Assembly (NCBI RefSeq): GCF_937958975.1
Contig: NZ_CALGRE010000024.1
Coordinates: 1-47,393 of the forward strand
Reading direction: 5' to 3'
Length of the DNA stretch: 47,393 bases
From: an uncultured Eubacterium sp.
GTDB lineage: Bacteria > Bacillota > Clostridia > Lachnospirales > Lachnospiraceae
In this document: in pieces, positions 12,401 through 19,600 of the stretch
Layout: each line of letters opens with the position of its first letter
Numbering within the stretch: position 1 is the first letter of the stretch
Made by a program: the position numbers and the translations under genes
Notes under the pieces: generated by a model
The model's input: the letters and a program-made list of their open reading frames with translations, nothing else
The model's database searches: none
Told to the model about the DNA's origin: nothing

Positions 12401-13185
12401 ATTGTTCCTTTTTCATCTAGCTGCTGTGTAATTTTAATTGTGTTAAGACCTGCTGCCAAATCACTATATTTGATAGCAGCGCCCATAGCAGAATTTCCTG
12501 TGTTATCCACCAATACCGTTCCATTCAACTCTAATTTGATACTCTTTCCGGCAGCACCAAAAATACACCATAACTGGTCATCCTGTTTTTGAATATCACC
12601 ATTATGGGTGTTGAAATCGTTTGCCAACACATCGCCCTCTACTGCATATTTTGTTCCTTCACCAATTTTCGCTGTGAGGATATCATCTGTTTTCCAGACC
12701 AATTCCGTTGTATCTGTCTCTTGCGGGTCTGTTTTCTCTTCAGATGAAATTTCTTCCCCTGAAGGATTACCTTTTTTCAGAATTATTGTTACTGACCCTG
12801 TTGCTCCTGTAACTACTAATTCATGATACGCATTATCTGATAACGCTGTAACATAAAAGGTTGTCATTCCTCCCGTAAACTCAAAAACCTCATCATCTGC
12901 GAGGCTCTTCGCTACTCCGTCTATCGTTACAGTTGTATTGTCCGTATTATTATCCGAACTATATGCCAGTTTCATATAATTTCCACCATAAAACTCCGGC
13001 ACATTCGAACCAATCGTATTATTTGTCACCGAATACGCATACGTTCCATTCATACCTGTAACTTCAGTGAAGCCCAGATTACTATAGTCCTCTGCCTTAA
13101 CTGTTTTCGGCGTATAGTTTATACTCGTAAAAACCATTGCCACCGCCAGTAAGACCGACACTATTTTCCTAATAGTTCCTTTCAT
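3409..13185 (-). CDS. Giant secreted CotH / F5-8C / CARDB surface protein (cassette 3, A protein)
   Basis: 3258-residue exported protein. The ATG at 13185 is chosen over one ten codons upstream because AAAGGAGG lies five bases before it and it begins a clean signal peptide (MKGTIRKIVSVLLAVAM..., ending VKAE near 31). Modules in order: N-terminal beta domains and FN3 (32-360); CotH kinase-like domain (about 366-790, with LANAFDKSLIRNK and WDYDLSSGN at 646-654); an F5/8 type C discoidin domain (about 818-952); several repeated beta-sandwich and FN3 units; three CARDB adhesion-type domains (about 1705-2230, each with ...ESNEENN-like ends); repeated W-x-LISG units; and the long form of the shared domain (about 2960-3258). 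CotH proteins are atypical secreted kinases. Glycan binding plus protein phosphorylation at the cell surface is inferred. It leads a three-gene unit and has an operator-like site about 190 bases upstream. Confidence 0.9.
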   Translation of the reverse strand: MKGTIRKIVSVLLAVAMVFTSINYTPKTVKAEDYSNLGFTEVTGMNGTYAYSVTNNTIGSNVPEFYGGNYMKLAYSSDNNTDNTTVTIDGVAKSLADDEVFEFTGGMTTFYVTALSDNAYHELVVTGATGSVTIILKKGNPSGEEISSEEKTDPQETDTTELVWKTDDILTAKIGEGTKYAVEGDVLANDFNTHNGDIQKQDDQLWCIFGAAGKSIKLELNGTVLVDNTGNSAMGAAIKYSDLAAGLNTIKITQQLDEKGTISTYILYIDVPLKPINVYVNNYVSATGKYIVKFDNVDGATTYKVYVDGNATDITLGGSGDYIDYDELSGISEGEHTLAITAVLGDGTETSKSSAVTINKTTAKGNADDIAQIYVQTDDTAINPLTGMTKDKVTAAITVIDQTGNTSDIYDDAAKTTIKVRGNSTAGAEKKAFNISFSKAKDVFGLGSAKKWSLLANAFDKSLIRNKIAMDFGTETMGIQYNSKSRFIDLYLNGRYMGNYLLMESVETGASRIDIDADNPASNDILLELDNNGRDVATDAHLTARTTLYNEFFAVNAPEGDGTSNPEKNQQWLETNAAKLANTLKVLNDFEEALEANDFDRISSFINVDSFVNFYIVSEFFKNQDINFSSTRFYIKDNVLYAGPMWDYDLSSGNLWTQANGGNEYSEKDRSPQDYKATEMKWFEKLMTNKTFKSKVVNRYKELLPEFKALYAEGGKIDTVINEIQGSIHRNYTSTDEGGAGWSAVQKDLGDSYSYAAGPGWTSYDNAISYLKQWIRDRETFLSSEWVSETEETTTIEKTFTHVIGTADGTLPDKSGELNNYVRYQGVSASASTVENDNNGADKAIDNDSNTKWGSVHGIDPQDIIVNLGNVYHVKELQISWETASAKDFTVEVSKDGVNYTTVATIKDIAEGARLDKITLKDAVEAKYVKINGTARTSNYGYSIYELGIYGPDPEKEIIFEQPTIDVDAIKDWVHFDHRTNRFTSVYGTEYYISDAVLGSISTNTGQSGTYAGTYNGAADVAPWGDYSNSVIDGKATLSWVCDYGVTGVVINGQKFGIDDSNVFRKTDCIFINQDLFKLDEGVSEKIFTVTLLGTNTNKQKDFTFAMKVVNPNGETTTEEPSESTKIRPVTEPENAVWVEFPGAEGKYFYYVPSEFVSYFSTFNTRAEDLYLGCQNVAAPFQSVKVCGVNVEKAIDNGAWVGIKKTDIVEYGVYKVDFVDFNGIGFTAYIKHQKVNNYNVSGISSAVDRDGNATISWIPSEDASLAGCTYQVLVGENEAIVAGTTNASYKLSNFGTYNVKINTLLNGEIVATSTATITYKDPEAIDTTVTFKDNQWEKWRDEQIIWTKVDGAVAYAIYADGKIYQTIENADATGASVPAFAFANNTNSNGQATTVGTHTTAVVAIMQGDEVKDNLDEMNSKRIMGTNEFTLYVNYIFGNGTKIWNNTGVDSVWNFTLCESADDPNINKGSSAVITYNKDGQADVKFVDMGEHAKGDQAWTIKAAIYDEASKNGELQNLSFDIYGPSVLIGQKIAITCYPEEVQEDGQYSGVTYDKNEYTFEEDKDGNAVLHYSIAFTAENDTYDLLFGLGLLDFGDSEDKSITLSDAEIVKVYGLTSLNATGMNTETDEGNIYVAWTSDVPQRLTDAYKYNVYVDDKLVQTVDGNINNVTLEGYAVGEHKVKVESVYGTTITSTKEATATITKTTSPDLVITDISIPKGEYRVGDTVPVTVTMKNIGNTDAVPETGNLCFHLYVDGTYYDYSICTDNRLAAGAEYTATIDYVVKAHEDTSDNSYEIKAIADADNVIKNEDETNNEYARTWLFYSVLNELTLTNNGKDVVGTWEAEENAVQYRVEYISNGETKTVDTGDAVPSHIFENPIDNNTEVNVYAQNSDGSWYKIAKATALADLVFEELYLESISYVGENANIVAVVKNIGTAQATSKDAAQQIIAVTVQGVAFATLDNHPLVVNESTTLKIGYTATEAGTKTLIAQIDDIDRISESNEENNIQTLDVTSVPKGTMTLENVEDKVVSAWAPGEGMTVQSYQLEYISNGQEYTENLGTDTTFTFARPIDNETKVIVKAMYEGSTEYVPMAETVALADLIVTDVKVNGNTYVNEAFSLTSTIKNVGTAQVMAAEADDMEHYGAWVVVTLQGQLNVPEKQGDHTAAGLVVGQTREINVNDVRATAIGQYELEVKVDDPAYEQARPNGHIKESNEENNIGKVTVNVTEPAFVQEKMDWTLFTAEGINLDEEGNPFVIIANGSDRKPLEYKVLDTSIADLNYIDIMTKVQGYGGQYIAFGINNKSPMVLSTDGKVSTKLYFAQVSSHTAENYTADMDADINYGEPRSEVDGVLQNYDGNGYILHTRSFAAGKYYIVKLVNEDGTFLTLGLRIPGDLGNWIKAKASDDSDPDKVPVVYHDKYHNIDGTIYYDGSDLGLSNLSIYNGNHLAITTDGTKKLNLEGGANWKMEIAYASVDKDGKFVEKIAEDTLNHIGTNPGTIELSPEDGLFGTQGANTILIKMPELMYELPIHSSLGGERDSEYYMLKVYYDTVNHPEDYISIPMNIVGNIPMIEDVNGMTVTNRGSSLSVSWINTTSQEANGYVYDLYIDGELKAENVTAGAYSFSGYGETGVTHEVKVVAKWCEQTIEKVINYEVKEPETEPEETIPTDIPDYPRDDKWVLISGQNILPISKEGSLDTVNAKIYYYTDVDINSVIGYNDYYIALNGSDKYFTGTTTKIYVQNGNSTTFNSKTVYDSYYNGQTLMNAAKMFSTYGEFISGETYYYTVRVAGDNGNTYKDFYFKVVPTEEEPTITGTGDWRLISGEYQLPVKMGTESELEGTVRFLDCPSTTDKYTGTNTYDIIGYNGYYMSILGSNKYFTGENTKISVSNASESVLYAENAEALEFTEKMIYDKVYPGQIIIKCAETFTVEYAKTYYLLKVESGEDVTYIPVEITVNTGEVEVLGFQMNTNHAPGEVSEHSPSFRVVSKTSNVMTIHNKLYEVKKMGTIYAFADEMDENTLKSNMTLEGVAQNDFVSNCEMTERGILDGYTTTESNSRYNTYFALTFKYLHYMFNSLETNYSFRAYAVLDDGTVVYGHNVYTTNMYEIADNLYEEQKMGTKDAHDFLYNNILNVVDISHHYEEIGKSMLSALQVKSKNEENYKLVNSTYKDLYYYAICGKNYQDAYPHDTFKCRTGEEVEAKLLVALNNVKSTEYGSIAEWIYNETPKIANSKTGVFYKGFHKLVEYGWDNTIDKDFYER

Positions 13186-13582
13186 TCCATCCTCCTTTTC
13201 ATTCAAATGCTTCATTTGCCTATTCTCCTTTTATTAACCAATAACAAGCATTTGATTATAATATTAGTGTAAATATTGTTTGCTTTCCTGTTTATAAACT
13301 AAAATAAAAACACCAAAACAAAATATCATACACTAATATTAGTATATTTTTATTAGATACGTCAAGATAGGTTACCGTTAACATTTGGGGTAAAAACATT
13401 TTTATTTTTTATATATTTTCTAATTGTAATACTATCATTTTTTCATTGCTTTCCTCCCCCATTTTCCCTCTGAAATCCTGTAAACTGCCTATATTTCTAT
13501 ATTTTTATTAAACACCTTGTAATGGCAAAAGCTACTATTTTACTATATAAAACATTTTTATTCGAAATATTTCTCAATAAAT
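13186..13582 (-). promoter_or_regulatory. Upstream region of the giant CotH gene with repeated TAATATTAGT elements
   Basis: About 400 AT-rich bases without a gene. It holds the ribosome site of the giant gene, a TAATATTAGT element at 13259-13268, and a second copy at 13334-13343 that is part of a perfect 12-bp palindrome ACTAATATTAGT (13332-13343). Further upstream is the LacI-like site (13370-13383). A possible promoter is TTGACG (13360-13365) with a 17-base spacer to a weak CTAATA that falls inside the palindrome, so a protein bound to the palindrome would cover the -10 box. The promoter call is tentative; the repeats are directly visible. I see nothing distinctive between 13384 and 13582. 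Confidence 0.4.
13370..13383. promoter_or_regulatory. LacI/GalR-type operator-like site
   Basis: GGTTACCGTTAACA, an imperfect palindrome around a central CG, sits just upstream of the TTGACG -35 candidate. The half CGTTAACA is identical in the sites at 24087, 36270 and 42780 and has the same orientation relative to the gene. LacI-family operators typically have a central CG within TGTTA...TAACA-like arms. Confidence 0.5.
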
Positions 13583-13616
13583 AAAAAAGGGAAGCTCCTG
13601 TTAAACAGAAACTTCC
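13583..13616 (-). terminator. Rho-independent terminator after the GH5 gene
   Basis: On the minus strand a 12-bp stem (13605-13616 with 13590-13601, two G-U pairs) around a 3-base loop is followed by CTTTTTT. It lies about 20 bases beyond the GH5 stop codon and closes the 24048-13635 unit. Confidence 0.85.
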
Positions 13617-13634
13617 ACCTTTATTTTTTATATT

Positions 13635-16397
13635 TTATTTATTCTCAGGGTCATATAAGTTCTCATTCCATCCATAATCTACCTTTAAAGTCTGATAATA
13701 TGGATTACTGCTATCAACCCTATGTAGAATGGTGTCATACAAATATGCATGCCCATTATAATTTGTCGACAAGACATTTTTATATACATAAGATGCCACT
13801 TCCGGAATAGACATAGATGCGGTGTCCGTTCCATAAATAATTGTGCCATCTTCTGCCACTACAAATGCTCTCGCATGAAATGAGTTTGTCATAACTTTGA
13901 GCGAACCATCACTGCCATAATATGAGTTGTTTCTCATCGTTCTGACATACTCTGTATATCCATCTTTATTGCTGAGAATACCGTCATCTGTTGCCAGATA
14001 TCCCAATGTATAATCATAACCATTATACTGTTTCGCACCCGAATATTCATATCCTTTTCCTTCAACAGGCTCTGTATTCAAAATAGAATAAGAACTGTCA
14101 AATACATCCTTTTCAGGAATGCCCGTAGCATTTGGGTCTATCGTATATATTGTACCAATATTTTTTACCTTATAAGTTTTACCAGCTATCGTGAGCGTCT
14201 CACCTACACTTGGTGCCTGACATATCGTCCGAAAAGCTACTTTCTCATTTCCCTCTTCATCAAAAACGACTTCTCCCTGCGCATTATAGTATCTCGTACC
14301 ATTTGTTTTAATCTGAAAACCTTTGATACTAATTCTATCACTTGTGAGCACAGAAGCTGTCGATACAACTTCTACTTCTTTCGATAATTTCTCCGGTGAA
14401 ACATCCGTACCTCTAACAGCCTGAACCGTAACGGTATGTTTTCCGGCAGATACATTAGTTAATGCAGCCATAGCTGTCGGACAAAGGAATGTAAAATCTC
14501 TCACATTTGCTACATTGCTGCTATCACTATCATATCTCAAAAACTTCAAATAAATCGTATGCTTTCCGGCAACTAAAGGTTCAAATAAATCAATTGTTTT
14601 TGTCACATAGTCATTCCACGTTGCTCCACTCTTTGGTGGCTGAATTGTTATCGCACCAATCGGAGAACCGTCCATATTTCCATCATAAATATAAATCAAT
14701 CCACCTTTATTTTGTTCACATGAATAATTGATTGTAAGTGATGTGGCAGGTGTCGGTAATGAAATATCATTATACTCTACCCAGTCTCCATTATGAGTAC
14801 CGCCAATGTTAGCCGGGTCATTTACAATTCCCTGCTGATTACTATACTTTAATGCCTCTTTGCTTACACTATTTGTCTGAATTGCAGATTGTGCTACTGT
14901 CATTGCCGGTACCGTAGCATTGTCCACATAAATATGATACTGTGTACTGCTATCCATATTTGCTTTCGGATACCATGTGACATCAATACTGTTTAACATG
15001 CCGGTTGCCTTAACATCAGATACTTCCTTAACCACTGCCGTCTTTAATCCATCAATTGTTCCAGGCATATACTGCTTGATTTTGTCTGCTACTCCTGCAT
15101 TTTTTGTACTCTCATCAGCTCTTGACCACTTGTTTAATATCGTATCATATGAGTCATTTTCCACATCTGCCCAATAATTGTTCGTATCATTGTCAGAGCC
15201 ATTCCCCGGCGTATTATAAAGCCCCCAGTTTCCGTACTCTGCTGTACACTTATAGTTCCATGTAGTCCAATTTAAATTATTATCATTTAATAATTTAATT
15301 CCATCGCCCCAAGTATCACTATTGCTCATATAATTAAACTCACCGATGTAACTTGGAACATTATACCCTGCAGAATCTATGGCATTTATTTTATTTTGCA
15401 TTGCCGCTATCTGCTTTTCCTTATTGTCATAATCTGCATACAAATACTGATGATATTCATACATGACATTTTGCCAGTTCTTATCACCGGGATTTGGCAA
15501 TGTATCCGGGTCCCATACAGCTTCCATAATTATAACATGTTCCTTATCAACAGTTCTGATTCTCTTATATGCTTTATCATAAACATCCCATAAACTATTC
15601 AGTCTGTCCTGCTTATTTCCATCCACATCTGTAGCGTTCATATAATCCGCCATAGGCTCATTCAACAAATCATATCCTGCCACTACCGGATTTCCTTTAT
15701 AGTGCTCTGCTATTTTGGACCACATGTCCAGATATTTTGCCTGATTTGTACCGGCATCACTTCCAAAAAATAATTTGGAATTATCCTTTTTCTGCTGATT
15801 TGTTTCTCCACCATGCATTCCTGAATTATGGCTTCCGTTCTGGGAACCATATGTACCATGCATATCTATAATGACATAGATACCATATCTGCCTGCCTGC
15901 TCTATAAACCAATCCATACGTTCAAAGGCATTGTTATACCAGTTACCATTTTCATCTACCAGATTTCGATACCAAATAGGAAGACGGATACAATTGATTC
16001 CCAGCTTCGCACAATTTTCAAAATCTTTATACGTCCAGTAGTTCTTCTCATAAGTATCAATTAATGTTCGTGTCTTTTCCTTTCCAAATCTATTTGTCAA
16101 GGTATTTAAGATATCCTGCTGGCACCTTATATTCCCACTTTTATTATCGTCAGTAGTCCCTTTCGTTGCACAAAGCCATATCTCCTGTAACATATATCCG
16201 CCGGCATTTACTCCCCGCAAATAAACAGTATCTCCACTAGTATTCTTTAATTGCTTTCCATCCGCTTTAAGGAAATTGACATATTTGACCTCTGTCGTTG
16301 AAGCAGCCTTCACATGCATTGTTTTGCCGAATGGAATACTCGTCAGGGACAGGGCTGCCACAAGCAGCCACACCCCAATCTTCTTTATTTTACTCAT
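13635..16397 (-). CDS. Secreted GH5 glycoside hydrolase with CBM6 (cassette 2, B protein)
   Basis: 920-residue exported enzyme. A signal peptide (1-31, ending HVKA) is followed by a GH5 barrel (about 38-455): LRGVN-x-GG at 60-66, GINCIRLPIWY at 133-143, the acid/base glutamate E247 in LLNEP and the nucleophile E353 in YIGEFN. The LRGVN-x-GG opening recalls exo-beta-1,3-glucanase-like GH5 members, but the subfamily is not certain; cellulase or mannanase activity cannot be excluded. After the barrel an FN3 domain begins (about 460), is interrupted by a CBM6-like jelly roll (about 505-640) and resumes (about 640-675). The shared domain (SIKGFQIKTN to DYGW) closes the protein. AGGAGA lies seven bases before the ATG. 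It follows a small peptide gene by 63 bases and ends at a terminator. Confidence 0.92.
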   Translation of the reverse strand: MSKIKKIGVWLLVAALSLTSIPFGKTMHVKAASTTEVKYVNFLKADGKQLKNTSGDTVYLRGVNAGGYMLQEIWLCATKGTTDDNKSGNIRCQQDILNTLTNRFGKEKTRTLIDTYEKNYWTYKDFENCAKLGINCIRLPIWYRNLVDENGNWYNNAFERMDWFIEQAGRYGIYVIIDMHGTYGSQNGSHNSGMHGGETNQQKKDNSKLFFGSDAGTNQAKYLDMWSKIAEHYKGNPVVAGYDLLNEPMADYMNATDVDGNKQDRLNSLWDVYDKAYKRIRTVDKEHVIIMEAVWDPDTLPNPGDKNWQNVMYEYHQYLYADYDNKEKQIAAMQNKINAIDSAGYNVPSYIGEFNYMSNSDTWGDGIKLLNDNNLNWTTWNYKCTAEYGNWGLYNTPGNGSDNDTNNYWADVENDSYDTILNKWSRADESTKNAGVADKIKQYMPGTIDGLKTAVVKEVSDVKATGMLNSIDVTWYPKANMDSSTQYHIYVDNATVPAMTVAQSAIQTNSVSKEALKYSNQQGIVNDPANIGGTHNGDWVEYNDISLPTPATSLTINYSCEQNKGGLIYIYDGNMDGSPIGAITIQPPKSGATWNDYVTKTIDLFEPLVAGKHTIYLKFLRYDSDSSNVANVRDFTFLCPTAMAALTNVSAGKHTVTVQAVRGTDVSPEKLSKEVEVVSTASVLTSDRISIKGFQIKTNGTRYYNAQGEVVFDEEGNEKVAFRTICQAPSVGETLTIAGKTYKVKNIGTIYTIDPNATGIPEKDVFDSSYSILNTEPVEGKGYEYSGAKQYNGYDYTLGYLATDDGILSNKDGYTEYVRTMRNNSYYGSDGSLKVMTNSFHARAFVVAEDGTIIYGTDTASMSIPEVASYVYKNVLSTNYNGHAYLYDTILHRVDSSNPYYQTLKVDYGWNENLYDPENK

Positions 16398-16460
16398 AGA
16401 TTATTCTCCTATAATTCAATCAGAAACAATTATGTTTCCTCTGTAAATATGCACACTGTC

Positions 16461-16646
16461 TTATTCAAACAAATCACCTAATTCTCCTCCCGGAACATCT
16501 GTAGGTGATTCCCATTCTCTGTCTACAATATCACCCGGACCGTCCGGTGATGCCGTAGTTTCAGGCAATGTCATCATCATAATATTTCTATTCACCTCAA
16601 ACCTTGTAACTACAATTTCCGGTGACACATATCTATTATCAGTCAT
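16461..16646 (-). CDS. Small acidic inter-gene peptide, 61 aa (cassette 2)
   Basis: The peptide begins MTDNRYVSPEIVVTRFEVNR and continues NIMMM; its second half is rich in P, G, D and E and ends GELGDLFE. An AGAGGAG ribosome site lies five bases upstream, and the gene starts 19 bases after the giant gene at 16666-24048 and ends 63 bases before the GH5 gene. It aligns with the peptides of the other two cassettes over the YxxPEIxVTRF(D/E)VNRxxM segment. There is no signal peptide, cysteine or transmembrane stretch, so it should stay in the cytoplasm unless exported by other means. Function unknown. Confidence 0.85.
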   Translation of the reverse strand: MTDNRYVSPEIVVTRFEVNRNIMMMTLPETTASPDGPGDIVDREWESPTDVPGGELGDLFE

Positions 16647-16665
16647 TTCTTCTCCTCTTTACATA

Positions 16666-19600
16666 TTACTTCCTAATATAAATTCCATTGTTCCACTCAT
16701 ATTGTACTTTTCGATAATAGCCTTTATAAGCGCCCACTTTTTCTGTCTCATAATAAATCCAGTCATTGAGATTTGTATATTTTGTTCCCCTCTTCTGATT
16801 TAATACACTCACTAAATCAGACTGTTCCTGTTCTGATAAACTGATTGGAACAAACTCTTCACGCTCCTGATATTTTCCTTTATAGGCTTTCTGACAATAT
16901 ACAAAGTCGTTCATATCTTTATAAACCTTGTTGAGAACATCGTAATACTGACTGCTCGTGCTTGTTACATTCAATACCTTCATCATTGCCTTGGCAATAC
17001 TTTGTCTGTTATAATGCATCGTCACCAGATTCAAAACATTATCGTACAGGAACTGATGTCCTTTTGATGTGCTCATCTTCTGATTTTTGTACAGGTTTCC
17101 GGCTATTTCATACATATTTACGGTATATATCTTTTGTCCGTATTCAATCGTGCCATCTGCCATTTCCGCGTAAGCTCTGACTGTCACATTTTCCTCTAAT
17201 GTATCAAACATATAATTTAAACATTTAAAGGTCAATCCATAGTATTTCCAGTGTTCTGCTGAAAACTCTGCACCATCCTTTGTCGTCCACTCCTGATATA
17301 CTCCATCCGGTGTCTCTTCATGAACTTTAACGTTTGCATTTTTTTCCGCTCCATCAAAGGTCATAAGCGTTTCCAGTGTATCTCTGTTGCTGTCTGCTGC
17401 CTCGCCCTTGATAGCATAGATGACACCAAACTTCTTTACTTTCTTTGTCTTGATGGTTTTTCTACTCACTCTGCACACTACTCTGAAGGATGGACTAAAC
17501 TCTGACACACCGCCTGCCTCTTTATTTCCGTTCATCTGGAAGCCCTGAACTTCCACATCACCTAAATCATTATATTCATTGTTACATACAAGTTGTGTAT
17601 CCCTATCCACTTCATTTAAAGTGACAGTCCTTCCATCGATATCATCTCCGCTAACTACCTTCCATGAAGTTACATAGTAATCATCACTATATATATCCGT
17701 GTCTATTCCTGTTTTCTTACTGTAATCTGCCTCAGTTACCGTAACCTTGCACCCGTTATAGACAAACAGCTCAACACTCTCTTTATCTTTTAATGAAAAT
17801 GCATATTTTCCTGTAGCTGTTTTCTTTAACGCTGCTGTAGAAATCTCAGCGGCATCCATAGGACTTCCATCCTTCTCAATAGACAGAGTAAAATCAAATT
17901 CTTTATCCGCTTCCGCCATATTACCCAATACATTTTTGCGTACCGTTATTTTTCTTACAGGTTTATAAACATTAACAAACTCAATATGATTGCCAGCTGA
18001 CGAATTATATGTAAACTCTGCTGTGTAAGAAAGATTTTCTTTTCCAATCTTATCAATTCCAACAATTTCATTGACACCGTTCTTATCAACATTGTTCAAA
18101 TAATACGGCAAATAATCATTTTTCACAATGACCTCTTCCACCGTATATTTCTGTCCATTTATCAATCCGTTACCATCAAAAGTTACTGTTTTAAAGAAAC
18201 TATCCTCATCCTCAACGTTTACTTTGTCAATTTTAGTAAATGAATCATGAGGCATCGATGCTGTATCAATAACTTTTCCGGTTTCATCTTTTAAATATAC
18301 AAACACGCTGTAATCATCCGGTATTTCACTTAGCCCCACTACTTTTACAGTAGCAACAACAACACCACTCTTGTAATAAAGCTTTAACACATTGTGGTTA
18401 TATGCAATTGTCATTTTTCTATCTGAATCATCTACATAAAAATTCTTACTATTTGCATCATTTTCACCACTGATGAGCGCTTGAGAGAGTGTGTAATTCT
18501 GTACTGCGCCAGGATTAGGAATGTCAACTCTGTCATAAGGATTCTCAAGGCTCGTCACTGTTAAATTATCCTGCTTTACACCATCAATATAATATTCAAT
18601 TGTGTATGCCTGTCTTTGGGCAAATGTAACATTGTCCAGTAAACTACCTACAGTCTCATTTGGTGTATCTCCTTCATTTCTTCTCGCACCACCCGCTGAT
18701 ACAAAGAAGAAACGTGTCAGATAATTCTTATCTCCGGATGGTACATTGTAGATACCATTATGCTCGTTCCATTCACCGGCATTCTCTTTACTTGTAACTT
18801 TCCATATCGTAGCAAAGACTCCCTCGGATAACTCTACTGTTACACCTTTACTTCCTTCCTGATTTGTTGCAATATTCTGAACTTCCTGCTTGCTGATTAA
18901 TTCTTTTATCTGCTCGGCAGTTGTATAATTTTGCGCTTCTTTTGAGGACATTGCCACTACATACATGCTATTCTGGCACCAACGTCCCGCATAATCCAAA
19001 TCCCAATAACACTGTGAATTTGGTGTCGTAAGAATATCCTGATATAATGCACCAACATTTTCGCAGTTCAATTCCGCAAACTGGTCTCCATGCTCATTAT
19101 TCTTATACATTTCGTCCGGTGTAACCGAAAACTGTGAAACCTGACCGTCTTTCTCATTGGTCTTAAGCTTTCTTCCATTAACAATCTCTATATCATGCCC
19201 TATTCTATTTGCATTCACTCCATTGGTCCATCCAGGCGCTGTGGTTTTCCACATCAATCCTTCGTATCCATTTGGATATTGCTGCTCATCTCCGTTAGCA
19301 TTAAATGGAAATAATTTTCCATCCTCATCTGTAGAAAACATCGCCGGATATTCAAAATCTCCATTTTGAACATCATTATAATATTTTACTTTGTGTGGTT
19401 GTGACCAGTTTTCATCTCCTGCTTTTCTCACTCTATAATACTGACCACCACCTAAATCCTCTGCAACATGGACAATGTCATTCACAACTCCGTTTTTACT
19501 ACTGCTCAATATTTCCAAATCATATCTCTTTGTGGAAACATTCGTCCAATTCTTTCCGTCACTGCTTCTCTGCCATTCATAGGTGCATCCATCTTCCGGA

